DNA of 46,574 nt from Roseinatronobacter ekhonensis (GTDB lineage Bacteria; Pseudomonadota; Alphaproteobacteria; Rhodobacterales; Rhodobacteraceae): assembly GCF_900499075.1 (NCBI RefSeq), contig NZ_UIHC01000025.1, forward strand, positions 1 to 46,574. Reading direction: 5' to 3'. A program made the position numbers and the translations under genes. Every line of letters begins with the position of its first letter. The first letter of the stretch is position 1. The notes below the pieces were generated by a model. That model was not told the origin of the DNA, ran no database searches, and saw nothing but the letters and a program-made list of their open reading frames with translations. Positions 21,959-31,097 of this stretch are shown piece by piece.

Positions 21959-22180
21959 TCAGCGGCCTTTCAGCCGCCAGATGCGAAAAGTCACGATCAA
22001 TCCCCAGGCAAAGGCGGCAAGGGCGGCGAAATCGACCAGGAACGCGTAGCGCGCCTGCCACCCAAGCTGACTGCCAAGGAATTGCAATCCCACCCAAGCA
22101 ACAATCGCAACGGCCATGACCGCGCCGGCAAGCCGGGCCTGTCGGGCAAGTGCCATGTCCTGTTCGCTGGGCTTTGTCAT
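21959..22180 (-). CDS. Two-helix membrane protein (DUF5337-type) between nuoE and nuoF
   Basis: The 73-residue product has a short polar N-terminus and two hydrophobic helices, roughly residues 17-38 ([19 protein letters not shown]) and 45-67 ([20 protein letters not shown]), with a basic end RIWRLKGR. I start at the ATG at 22180 because AAGGATGG then sits five bases ahead; the ATG three codons earlier would overlap that site. I believe it is DUF5337, a small Rhodobacteraceae family found in nuo operons (name from memory). Function is unknown; an accessory subunit or assembly factor of complex I is conceivable. Confidence 0.8.
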   Translation of the reverse strand: MTKPSEQDMALARQARLAGAVMAVAIVAWVGLQFLGSQLGWQARYAFLVDFAALAAFAWGLIVTFRIWRLKGR

Positions 22181-22203
22181 TCCCACCATCCTTTGCGCCC
22201 CGG

Positions 22204-23391
22204 TCAGGAGCGGCTTGAGAATTCGGTCTCGCCACCTTCGGCGAGGGTTTTGGCCTGGTCGATCCAGCCATCACGCTCGATCCGGCCCTTGAACTTCAGC
22301 CTTGTATCGACCCACGCGATTTCCGCCGCCGTCCAGCTTGCGATCTGCCAGAAATGCCAGACACCAAGTTCGTTCAGCGTGCCTTCCAGCTTCGGGCCGA
22401 CACCCTTGATCTTTTTCAGATCATCCGGTGTGCCGCGCGCTTGCGTCAGCATTTCGGGCTTTTGCTCGCCAGCCTCTGTCGGAGCGTCTACGGGCACAGC
22501 CTTCGCTGGTTCGGGCGTCGCACTCTTGGACTTTTTGGCCTTGGGTGCCTCTGTCTTGGTCTGAGGCGACTTATCGCTCGGCGCATCCTTGGCTTTCGGG
22601 GTATCTTTGGACTTCTTGGATGGCTTGTCCGCCGGTTTCACCAGTTCGGCAACATCCCCGCCACCCATTGGCTGGCCGTCTGCACGCGGGTGATCGCGCC
22701 ACGGCGCGACGAGCGGAACCTCTGTGCCGTCAATCCGTTTCAGCGTATCACCAAGTCCCGCGGCCAATGCCACCGACCCGTTCGCCGACTCGCCCGTGTA
22801 GTCTGTCAGCGTGGTCGCGCCGCCCAAGGGTTCCGAGGCGAACCGCCCTTTCTGCGAGCCGGGCGTGGGCACTTTGCCTGCCGCCATGTCGTCGATCAGC
22901 TTGGCGAAGCTCTCAGCGTCCAGATCCTCGTAATAATCCTTGCCGATCTGCGCCATAGGCGCGTTCGAGCAGGCACCAAGGCACTCAACCTCTTCCCACG
23001 AAAACTTGCCATCGTCGGACAGTTTATGCGGCTGCTTGGCGATCTTTTCGCGACAGACCTTGACCAGTTCCTCGGACCCGCACAGCATGCAGGGCGTAGT
23101 GCCGCAGATCTGAAAATGTGCAACGCTGCCAACGGGTTGCAACTGGAACATGAAGTAGAATGTCGCCACTTCCAACGCGCGGATATAGGCCATGTCCAGC
23201 ATTGCCGCGACATGTTCGATCGCCGCGCGGGTCAACCAGCCATGCTGCTCCTGCGCGCGCCACAACAGCGGGATGATCGCGCTGGCCTGACGACCTTCGG
23301 GGTATTTGGCAACCTGAGCGTCGGCCCATGCCTGATTGGCGGGGGTAAACGCAAAGCTGTCGGGCTGTTCTGGGTGCAGTCGGCGTAGCAT
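22204..23391 (-). CDS. nuoE: NADH-quinone oxidoreductase subunit E with helix-hairpin-helix C-terminal extension
   Basis: Residues 1-175 are a normal 24-kDa subunit with a thioredoxin-like 2Fe-2S domain; cluster N1a ligands are Cys96, Cys101, Cys137 and Cys141. Unlike the usual ~160-240-residue protein, this one has 395 residues. Residues ~175-250 are of mixed composition, and ~251-315 are a lysine/alanine/proline-rich disordered linker. Residues ~321-385 form a compact domain opening [23 protein letters not shown], a helix-hairpin-helix fold like that in some ribosomal-protein-associated and DNA-binding proteins. Similar long NuoE forms exist in Rhodobacteraceae. The stop overlaps nothing; nuoD ends one base into it. 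Confidence 0.95.
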   Translation of the reverse strand: MLRRLHPEQPDSFAFTPANQAWADAQVAKYPEGRQASAIIPLLWRAQEQHGWLTRAAIEHVAAMLDMAYIRALEVATFYFMFQLQPVGSVAHFQICGTTPCMLCGSEELVKVCREKIAKQPHKLSDDGKFSWEEVECLGACSNAPMAQIGKDYYEDLDAESFAKLIDDMAAGKVPTPGSQKGRFASEPLGGATTLTDYTGESANGSVALAAGLGDTLKRIDGTEVPLVAPWRDHPRADGQPMGGGDVAELVKPADKPSKKSKDTPKAKDAPSDKSPQTKTEAPKAKKSKSATPEPAKAVPVDAPTEAGEQKPEMLTQARGTPDDLKKIKGVGPKLEGTLNELGVWHFWQIASWTAAEIAWVDTRLKFKGRIERDGWIDQAKTLAEGGETEFSSRS

Positions 23392-24611
23392 TAGCGGTCA
23401 ATCTCTCCGAACACGACATCCATGGTGCCGATAATGGCAGCCACGTCGGCCAGTTGGTGGCCACGGGCGACGTGGTCCATGCTTTGAAGGTGCAGATAGC
23501 CCGGCGCGCGCAGCTTGGCGCGGTAGGGCTTGTTGGTGCCATCGGCGACCAGATACACACCGAACTCGCCTTTGGGCGCTTCCACGGCAGCGTAAACCTC
23601 GCCCGCAGGCACATGGAACCCTTCGGTATACAGCTTGAAATGGTGGATCAGCGCTTCCATCGAGGTCTTCATCTCGGCCCGGTCGGGCGGCGTAATCTTG
23701 CCGCGCGCCAGAACATCGCCCTGCCCCTCGGGCGCGCGCAGTTTCTCAATCGCTTGCAGCATGATCGACACCGACTCGCGCATTTCCTGCATCCGGCACA
23801 GGTAGCGATCGTAGCAATCGCCATTCTTGCCAACCGGGATTTTGAAGTCGAATTCGTCATAGCATTCATAGGGTTGCGCGCGGCGCAGATCCCAAGCCAG
23901 CCCGGACCCGCGCACCATGACGCCGGAATAGCCCCAATCGAGAATTTCCTGCTCGGATATGATCCCGATATCGGCGTTGCGCTGTTTGAAAATGCGGTTT
24001 TCGGTCAGCAGCCCGTCGATATCGTCCAACACCTTGGGGAATTCATGCGCCCAAGCTTCGATGTCGTCAATCAAAGCGGGCGGCAGATCCTGATGCACAC
24101 CGCCGGGCCGGAAATAGGCCGCGTGCAGACGCGCGCCGCAGGCCCGCTCATAGAAGATCATCAGCTTCTCGCGCTCTTCGAAGCCCCAAAGCGGCGGCGT
24201 CAGAGCACCAACATCCATGGCCTGCGTCGTCACGTTCAGCAGATGCGACAGGATGCGCCCGATCTCGGAATACAGCACCCGAATCAACTGCGCGCGGCGC
24301 GGCACCTCGACCCCGGTCAGCCGTTCGATGGCCAGGCACCACGCGTGCTCCTGATTCATCGGCGCCACATAATCCAGCCGGTCGAAATAGGGCAGGTTTT
24401 GCAGGTAAGTCCGCGATTCCATTAGCTTTTCGGTGCCACGATGCAGCAAGCCGATATGCGGATCGCAGCGCTCGACAATCTCGCCGTCCAGCTCCAGCAC
24501 CAAACGCAAAACACCATGCGCGGCAGGGTGTTGCGGGCCAAAGTTAATGTTGAAATTGCGGATACTCTGCTCTTGTGTCAGCGTGTTCGGTGTGTAGGAG
24601 CCATCCATCAT
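23391..24611 (-). CDS. nuoD: NADH-quinone oxidoreductase subunit D
   Basis: The 49-kDa subunit, derived from the large subunit of NiFe hydrogenases, forms the quinone site with NuoB. The 406-residue product has [11 protein letters not shown] (23-33) and [11 protein letters not shown] (52-62), which hold quinone-site residues, and ends in the conserved GEIDR. Its ATG overlaps the nuoC stop as ATGA. A second ATG follows immediately and could also serve. NuoC and NuoD are separate here, unlike the fused NuoCD of E. coli. Confidence 0.97.
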   Translation of the reverse strand: MMDGSYTPNTLTQEQSIRNFNINFGPQHPAAHGVLRLVLELDGEIVERCDPHIGLLHRGTEKLMESRTYLQNLPYFDRLDYVAPMNQEHAWCLAIERLTGVEVPRRAQLIRVLYSEIGRILSHLLNVTTQAMDVGALTPPLWGFEEREKLMIFYERACGARLHAAYFRPGGVHQDLPPALIDDIEAWAHEFPKVLDDIDGLLTENRIFKQRNADIGIISEQEILDWGYSGVMVRGSGLAWDLRRAQPYECYDEFDFKIPVGKNGDCYDRYLCRMQEMRESVSIMLQAIEKLRAPEGQGDVLARGKITPPDRAEMKTSMEALIHHFKLYTEGFHVPAGEVYAAVEAPKGEFGVYLVADGTNKPYRAKLRAPGYLHLQSMDHVARGHQLADVAAIIGTMDVVFGEIDR

Positions 24612-25219
24612 TTTGCAGCCTCCTTGGGTTTCTCGTCACCCGGCAGGACATAGTCTGCCCCCTCCCATGGCGACATGAAATCAAATTGCCGATATTCCTG
24701 CACCAGCGAAACCGGCTCATAGACCACGCGCTTCAACGTCTCGTCATAGCGCACTTCGGTATAGCCCGTGGTCGGGAAATCCTTGCGCAGCGGATGGCCG
24801 CGAAACCCGTAATCGGTCAGCAGGCGGCGCAGATCGGGGTGGCCCGAAAAGAGGATGCCGAACATGTCGAACACTTCGCGCTCGAACCAGTTGGCCGACG
24901 GGTGAATCCCGGTGATAGACGGGACGATGTCATCCTCGCCCGCCATCAGCTTCACGCGGATTCGGTGGTTCCGATACATCGACAGGAAGTGATACACGAC
25001 CTCGAACCGGTCGGCACGGCCCGGATAATCCACGGCGGTAATATCAACCAACGTGGAAAACCGCATCGCCTCGTCAGTCTGTAACCAACGCACCAAGGCC
25101 GGCAAATGCGCCAGCGTGGTCGTGACGGTCAACTCGCCAAACGCGATCACATGGCCGACCACCACGTCGGACATGCGCGCGTCCAGTTGGGCGGTGATGT
25201 CTTGCAGGGCTGTGCTCAT
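24608..25219 (-). CDS. nuoC: NADH-quinone oxidoreductase subunit C
   Basis: The 30-kDa subunit of the peripheral arm, structural and without cofactors. The 203-residue product has the family signature around [20 protein letters not shown] and [20 protein letters not shown] short alanine/lysine tail overlaps nuoD by four bases. It starts nine bases after nuoB. Confidence 0.97.
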   Translation of the reverse strand: MSTALQDITAQLDARMSDVVVGHVIAFGELTVTTTLAHLPALVRWLQTDEAMRFSTLVDITAVDYPGRADRFEVVYHFLSMYRNHRIRVKLMAGEDDIVPSITGIHPSANWFEREVFDMFGILFSGHPDLRRLLTDYGFRGHPLRKDFPTTGYTEVRYDETLKRVVYEPVSLVQEYRQFDFMSPWEGADYVLPGDEKPKEAAK

Positions 25220-25228
25220 GTTATCCCC

Positions 25229-26133
<905 letters not shown>

Positions 26134-26211
26134 CTTTGGCTCCTTTCGCAGGCAGCAAACGCTGCACCGAACTGTGCCAGCGAACATGTTGCGCTGACAA
26201 TGGCTTTGCTT

Positions 26212-26240
26212 CATCTACTCCGACAGGCGGGGTTGGTCAA
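26212..26240 (-). promoter_or_regulatory. Predicted sigma-70 promoter of the nuo operon
   Basis: On the minus strand TTGACC (26240-26235), a 17-base spacer and TAGATG (26217-26212) form a good vegetative promoter. Transcription would start near 26205 and give a leader of about 72 bases before the nuoA GTG. No other good promoter is apparent in the first 200 bases upstream. The match is visible; its use is inferred. Confidence 0.5.
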
Positions 26241-26300
26241 CTGAACTAGGGCGTCCGGCGACGGAAAAACGCGCTTTGGAATACCGTCGCATACATTAAA

Positions 26301-26318
26301 CATTCACTACTTTGAATG
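26301..26318. repeat. Short inverted repeat upstream of the nuo promoter
   Basis: CATTCA (26301-26306) and TGAATG (26313-26318) form a 6-base inverted repeat with a 6-base gap, about 60 bases upstream of the predicted nuo -35 box and in locally AT-rich DNA. It could be an operator half-site pair for a dimeric regulator, but a repeat this short can also occur by chance. Confidence 0.25.
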
Positions 26319-26376
26319 ACTTGCCGCGCGCGCGAACGGCTAATGCTGCGTTTGCAGCCGCGACACCCTGCCCTGC

Positions 26377-26819
26377 TTACCCCTCGCCCGAATAGAGCGC
26401 GCCGCAAAAGAGCGCCTGTTTAGCGGTCTCTTGCAGCAGGCAATTGGCAAAATCGCGGCCGGACCCGGTCCCATCCTGCCAGAGCGATGCCTCATGCCCG
26501 CAGCGCGCATTGCGGTCGACAATCCACGCCCGCTGCATGTCGCTCAAGCTACTGGCCTGTATGGCCAAATGCGTCGGCAACCCCCCGGTCGGCGGCCCGC
26601 ATAAATTACATTGACTGGCGACAGACGGCATTCAACATTCCGTCCCGAGTTCATCCCGCAGCCGGGCAAAAGCGCAGACCACGGGTGCGCCACCCATCGC
26701 GCTGTTCCCTGCAAACACCCGCGGCCCGCCCGATGCAGGCGCCCCGCAAACCGGAATGACAGGTCTTGCGCGGCCGGCGGTCCGGCAAGCCACGATAAAG
26801 GGACCAAGAGTCGCATCAT
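26377..26819 (-). pseudogene. Decayed LprI/DUF1311-like secreted protein gene
   Basis: An ATG-ATG at 26819-26814 opens a signal-peptide-like stretch (MMRLLVPLSWLAGPPAAQ), but that frame runs on without family features. The neighbouring frame then reads through GGAPVVCAFARLRDELGTEC to a TGA at 26634-26632. In that same frame, past the stop, comes DMQRAWIVDRNARCGHEASL, then GRDFANCLLQETAKQAL. This is the pattern of the LprI-N/DUF1311 domain (QRAWI-xxRxxxC...C...T), whose members include lysozyme inhibitors. The simplest reading is one frameshift near 26770 plus one nonsense codon. Only the C-terminal half is recognisable; the N-terminal half lacks the expected cysteines. A short functional protein from 26631 is possible but would lack a signal. 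Confidence 0.5.
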
Positions 26820-26962
26820 GATAGCTCCGCGCAGGTTGAACACGGTCAGTCCGCCACGGGATTGTGACAAGCCCAGACGGATGTCGCACAGGGTGAGTGC
26901 GATCAGGGCTTGCACCGCGACCGCGCCCTGCGCATCCTGTTTGCAAAAGGAAAGGGCCGCGC

Positions 26963-27898
26963 TTGGAACGCAAGATTATCATAGACACAGATCCGGGGCA
27001 GGATGACGCGGTGGCGATCCTGCTCGCCCTCGCCTCGCCAGAATTGGAGGTGTTGGGCATTACCTGCGTTGCGGGCAATGTGCCACTGGCGCTGACCCAT
27101 GCGAATGCGCGCCGTGTCTGCGAACTGGCCGGACGATCGGATATCCCCGTCTATGCCGGCTGCGACGCGCCCATGTCGCGCAAACTGGTCACAGCGGAAC
27201 ATGTGCACGGCAAAACAGGGCTGGACGGGGTGGACCTGCCCGCGCCGACCATGCCGTTGGCGGATGGCCACGCGGTCGATGCCCTGATCGACACGCTCCG
27301 CCGCGAACCAGCCGGGACCGTCACGCTGGTCCCCATCGGGCCGCTGACGAATATCGCGACCGCCATGGACCGCGCACCCGACATCATTCCCCGCATCCAG
27401 CAGATCGTGCTGATGGGCGGCGCTTATTTCGAAGTGGGCAACATCACCCCGACGGCGGAGTTCAACATCTATGTCGACCCAGAGGCCGCCAAGATCGTCT
27501 TTGCGTCGGGCGTCGATATCGTGGTCATGCCGCTGGATGTGACGCATAAGGCACTCGTGACCGCCCCGCGCGTCGCCGCGTTCCGCGCGCTGCCGGGCAC
27601 CATCGGTCCAGCCGTCGCAAGCTGGACAGATTTCTTCGAACGGTTCGACAAGGAGAAATACGGCTCAGCGGGCGCGCCGCTGCACGACCCCTGCACCATT
27701 GCCTATCTTATCCGGCCCGACCTTTTTACCGGCCGCCATATCAATGTCGAGATCGAGACAGGCTCGGACCTGACCCTTGGCATGACCGTCGCCGACTGGT
27801 GGCGCGTCAGCGGGCGCGTGCCCAACGCGCTCTTCATCGGGGATGTGGATGCAGACGGGTTCTTTACATTGCTGACCGACCGACTAGCGCAGCTTTGA
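26963..27898 (+). CDS. Ribonucleoside hydrolase (IU-NH family)
   Basis: The enzyme cleaves the N-glycosidic bond of ribonucleosides to base and ribose, a salvage step. I place the start at TTG 26963, giving 311 residues, because GGAAAGG lies seven bases ahead and the upstream in-frame codons look non-coding. With this start the known active-site positions of the Crithidia enzyme fall in register: Asp10, Asp14, Asp15 (DTDPGQDDA), Asn168 (TAEFNIYVDPEAA), His241 and Asp242 (LHDPCTIAYL). These hold the Ca2+ and ribose; His241 suggests inosine/uridine preference, though specificity is not certain. It stands alone between the decayed LprI-like gene and the glycan block. Confidence 0.92.
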   Translation: MERKIIIDTDPGQDDAVAILLALASPELEVLGITCVAGNVPLALTHANARRVCELAGRSDIPVYAGCDAPMSRKLVTAEHVHGKTGLDGVDLPAPTMPLADGHAVDALIDTLRREPAGTVTLVPIGPLTNIATAMDRAPDIIPRIQQIVLMGGAYFEVGNITPTAEFNIYVDPEAAKIVFASGVDIVVMPLDVTHKALVTAPRVAAFRALPGTIGPAVASWTDFFERFDKEKYGSAGAPLHDPCTIAYLIRPDLFTGRHINVEIETGSDLTLGMTVADWWRVSGRVPNALFIGDVDADGFFTLLTDRLAQL

Positions 27899-27932
27899 CC
27901 CTTTCATCCTTGCCCAAATATCCTGGGGGAGG

Positions 27933-27970
27933 CCGGTCCCGGAACGGGGCCGGGCGGGGGCGAAGCCCCC
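27933..27970. terminator. Double hairpin between nucleoside hydrolase and sulfotransferase genes
   Basis: CCGGTCCC (27933-27940) pairs with GGGGCCGG (27946-27953) with one T-G wobble around a GGAAC loop. GGGGGC (27956-27961) then pairs with GCCCCC (27965-27970) around GAA. CCCAAATATCCTGGGGGA precedes them. This repeats the design at 6955-6994: a CAAATA-type lead, a variable GC stem, then a G5C/GC5 stem. Both lie between convergent genes, so it probably acts as a bidirectional terminator or REP-like element. Confidence 0.6.
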
Positions 27971-27992
27971 AAGCCGCATTTGCCAAGCCGCC

Positions 27993-29408
27993 TCAGCTTC
28001 GCCAATCCTCAAAGCCCAGCGCTTCGTAATCCAGCCCGTAAGCGGCGCGGCCAGCGGCCTCGATCTCGGCATCATATATGCCCGCCAGCGTGAAGCGGCG
28101 CGGGGTCGCGACCGGCGCGAACGCCGGCAGGTCCAAACCCAGACCCGCCCCAAGGCCGGGCAGGTCGCGCGCCAGCCACTCGGTCCGAAACAGGTGGTGC
28201 AGCGGCGCTTGCCCCATGACACCTTCAATCACCTTTGTCTGGCTGGCCCAAGCAGGCATCACGGCAATCGCGGTCTGGCCATTCAAATTCGCAGCCACAA
28301 AGCGCAGATAGGCCAGAAACCCCGCGCGGTGCAGCGCGTCGTCATAGCTGTCCATCGCGTCTTTTTCGGGCAGGGTCACGCCGTGCACACGTGCCAGAAA
28401 GGCGCGGACATTGGCGCGTTGCCCGTGCACCACCTGACGCAGATACACCTCATGGGCGCGCGCCAGCGGGTGGTGCAGCACCGAAAATACCGCACGCGCG
28501 GGGTGGGCGCGCAGCCAGTCACGCCAGCTTTGCGCGGTAAAATCGGCCTTTACCGCACGCCCCTCGTCGATCTGCGCCATCCATTCCAGCACGCCGGGAT
28601 CGGGCGCGCCGGGCATGGGCAGGTAGGCAATGGGAAGGCTTGCGCAGGCGCGCAGCCCCCAGACCATCGGCCCGCGCCGCGGCTCGAAATTGGGCGTGCG
28701 TGACAGGTTGAACCGGTCGAGCCGCGCCAACCCGTCGCGCACCGCATCGGGGTTGGTCAGCTTTTGCTCCAGCGGTTCGGGATTCTGACGCTTAAGCTTG
28801 CGCGAGGGCGCCTCGATCCTCGCGGCAACGCCGAGCCATGCCGCCAATCCGTTCAGCACATCGACGTCATTGGCGTCTTCATACGCAAGATAGAACGCCG
28901 TCTGCCCGCTGGTCTGCAACAGGCGCAGCACTTTCGCCTGAAACCCCTGAATGCGGGTCACATGTTCCTCGAACTCCACCGGGTCGAACGCGACCTGCGC
29001 GGACCGCTTGGTTTTCACATCGCCCAGCTTCCATTGCTGGGTTGCCTGCGCAATTTTCAGCGAAACATAACTGTCCAGCGGGTTGCGCGTCAGGATGATC
29101 TTGGCGCAGCGCGGGTCTTGCATGAAGGTCGGCAGAACGCGCGCGTCATGGTCGTGGAAAAACCGGAACCCCGTCAGATCGGGTTGCGCCCGGATCGCCC
29201 ATAGCAGGTCCATCGGGTTGCTGTCGCGCTGCGCCAAAGTCACACCGTATAACGCGTCTTTGCCCTCATGCGAAATGAAATGCGAATTGAACACCTCGCC
29301 CTCGCAGGTGATGCCCTCGAATTCGTTCAGGTTGCCTTCGATCAGGTTCGAGCCGGTGCGCATTTCTGCCAGCACGACGAAATAATCGAACGGGGCCGCG
29401 TCTGTCAT
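27993..29408 (-). CDS. Sulfotransferase with two sulfotransferase-like halves
   Basis: The N-terminal half (1-~240) has the PAPS 5'-phosphosulfate loop VLAEMRTGSNLIEGNLNEF (12-30) and the 3'-phosphate motif TRNPLDSYVSLK (107-118), as in NodH-like carbohydrate sulfotransferases. The C-terminal half (~245-471) repeats the layout weakly. VFSVLHHPLARAHEVYLR (307-324) is like a 3'-phosphate motif, and the last ~25 residues end like a sulfotransferase (IYDAEIEAAGRAAYGLDYE). No clear PAPS loop opens the second half, so it may be non-catalytic. No signal or membrane segment is seen. It is the last gene of a glycan operon; a CysQ-like PAP phosphatase lies in the same block. The acceptor is unknown. 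Confidence 0.82.
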   Translation of the reverse strand: MTDAAPFDYFVVLAEMRTGSNLIEGNLNEFEGITCEGEVFNSHFISHEGKDALYGVTLAQRDSNPMDLLWAIRAQPDLTGFRFFHDHDARVLPTFMQDPRCAKIILTRNPLDSYVSLKIAQATQQWKLGDVKTKRSAQVAFDPVEFEEHVTRIQGFQAKVLRLLQTSGQTAFYLAYEDANDVDVLNGLAAWLGVAARIEAPSRKLKRQNPEPLEQKLTNPDAVRDGLARLDRFNLSRTPNFEPRRGPMVWGLRACASLPIAYLPMPGAPDPGVLEWMAQIDEGRAVKADFTAQSWRDWLRAHPARAVFSVLHHPLARAHEVYLRQVVHGQRANVRAFLARVHGVTLPEKDAMDSYDDALHRAGFLAYLRFVAANLNGQTAIAVMPAWASQTKVIEGVMGQAPLHHLFRTEWLARDLPGLGAGLGLDLPAFAPVATPRRFTLAGIYDAEIEAAGRAAYGLDYEALGFEDWRS

Positions 29409-29417
29409 GATCGAGTC

Positions 29418-31097
29418 CTACCTGACACCTGTCCGCCCCTCGAAATCGCGCAAGAGCACCGGGGGCAAGCCCTTGTTGCGCAACGCGCGCAAAAAATCCT
29501 CCAACCCGTCGAGTGACTGCATGTTGGGCAAGCCCTGACTGGCGATTGACGCGTCGGGTGCGATTTTCGCGGCAACCGATTGCAGATTGCTCTCGGGCGC
29601 ATTCAGAAACTCTGCCAACGTCCAGACCCGGACATCGGCGCGCACCCAGCGCGACTGCAAGACCGACAGCATATGCTGCTCGCGCTTTTGCAACCAGGCG
29701 ACATGGGCCAGCACATCATCGGGTTTGTATTCGCCCCGGAACAGCGGCAGCAGGAAACACCCGCTGACCAGCGAGATCTGCGCGTTGCTGTCCTTGGCCA
29801 TGAACCACATCAGGTCCGGCGGAACATGATCCCGCGCGGTGATCGAAAAGCACTGCCGCTCGCCGCGGGTGGCCCAGATCAGGTTTGTCAGAAACATGCG
29901 CGGGTTATAGTCGCGCAAGGCGGCGCTATTGGAAATCGCGCCATGCCAGACCTCGGCGCCACCGTGAAAATTGGCGCGCTCCGGTGCATACAGATGGCCA
30001 TGCGCGCGGTTGCCCGTGACCTGCCCCAGCCAATAGTCGAAGTTTCGAAACAACTGGTCGAACCCGCTGAACACCGAATACGGGCCAGCGGTCACAGCCT
30101 GCCCGCTATCGTCGGGCGGAAAGCGGCTTTGCATATACAGGCCCGCGCGCCCTTCCGTGCGCTGGCGTTCGGCCAGTTCGAAATAGCGGTCGATCTTGGC
30201 GGGCTCTGGCGGGACGGGCGGCATTTTGCGCGCCTGATCGGTCAGGAAAAACTGATAGAGCTTATCGGCTTGTGGCCAGATTTTGCGGGCCAGATAGCAG
30301 TCCGATCGGCGCAAAAGCTGCAAATGGTCATCATAAAACAGGTTGGGTCGTCCGTTGCGGTCGAATTTCACCAGCGTGAGAGAGTGGCTTTCGATCCGAC
30401 GGCCATGCAGGCGCACCAGCGTCTGGAAATAGCTTTCATCCGGTATCCAGCAGCCTTTGAAATACCGCTCGAACCGTTTGCGCTTGGGGTGTGTCAGGAT
30501 GGCGTCCAGCGTCGCGCGCGACAGGCACCACCACTGCGACCCCATATGCGGCTCCAGCGGGCGGGGGATTTCGCGGGAAATGTGAAAACGGCGTTGCAGG
30601 TCGACCGCGCGGTCGAACAGCCAGCGTTGCTTGCGCCACGAGAACGGGAAATACAGCGTAAAGCGTTCGCGCGACAGGCCACCTGTGATCCAATCGGCAT
30701 GGTCCACGGCCACGGATTCGATAAAATCGGTGCCCTCATTGGCGTTCAGATGCGTGACGAGGTCAGCGGCGGGCCGCAGCGGCAGACAAGAGCCGGAACA
30801 CAGCAGCACATGGCCGATGCTGTCAAACTCTCGCAGCAGCAATTCGGCACCACTCTGGCTGGCGGCAACAATGTTCCAAGACCCCCAGTCGCAGCGCAGG
30901 CGCGGCGCCATGCGCAAAAGCGGGTGCGCCCCAAGTTCTGCCTGAAGCGCCGTGACTTGCGCCTGCGGCACCGCACTGTCGATGTGCAACGCAACGGCGC
31001 AGCCCGCTTTCAGCCAAAAGCGCGCAACCTGCGCCGCGCGGTCCAGCGCGGTGTGGCACAGCATGACCACCCCAAGCGAAGGGGTCGCAGTGTTCAT
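29418..31097 (-). CDS. GT14 (core-2/I-branching type) glycosyltransferase with DUF5927 C-terminal part
   Basis: The N-terminal ~280 residues look like the beta-1,6-N-acetylglucosaminyltransferase family. They carry LGVVMLCHTALDRAAQVARF (8-27), HIDS (38-41), WGSWNIVAA (71-79), LLCSGSCLPLRP (98-109) and WWCLSRATLDAIL. The C-terminal ~270 residues (YSVFSGFDQLFRNFDYWLG onward) are the DUF5927 part often fused to it in Rhodobacteraceae. I start at ATG 31097, with AGGGG eight bases ahead; it overlaps the upstream gene by four bases (ATGA). A TTG two codons earlier is less likely. The protein should be cytosolic and build a branch on a surface glycan; donor and acceptor cannot be told from sequence. 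Confidence 0.82.
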   Translation of the reverse strand: MNTATPSLGVVMLCHTALDRAAQVARFWLKAGCAVALHIDSAVPQAQVTALQAELGAHPLLRMAPRLRCDWGSWNIVAASQSGAELLLREFDSIGHVLLCSGSCLPLRPAADLVTHLNANEGTDFIESVAVDHADWITGGLSRERFTLYFPFSWRKQRWLFDRAVDLQRRFHISREIPRPLEPHMGSQWWCLSRATLDAILTHPKRKRFERYFKGCWIPDESYFQTLVRLHGRRIESHSLTLVKFDRNGRPNLFYDDHLQLLRRSDCYLARKIWPQADKLYQFFLTDQARKMPPVPPEPAKIDRYFELAERQRTEGRAGLYMQSRFPPDDSGQAVTAGPYSVFSGFDQLFRNFDYWLGQVTGNRAHGHLYAPERANFHGGAEVWHGAISNSAALRDYNPRMFLTNLIWATRGERQCFSITARDHVPPDLMWFMAKDSNAQISLVSGCFLLPLFRGEYKPDDVLAHVAWLQKREQHMLSVLQSRWVRADVRVWTLAEFLNAPESNLQSVAAKIAPDASIASQGLPNMQSLDGLEDFLRALRNKGLPPVLLRDFEGRTGVR

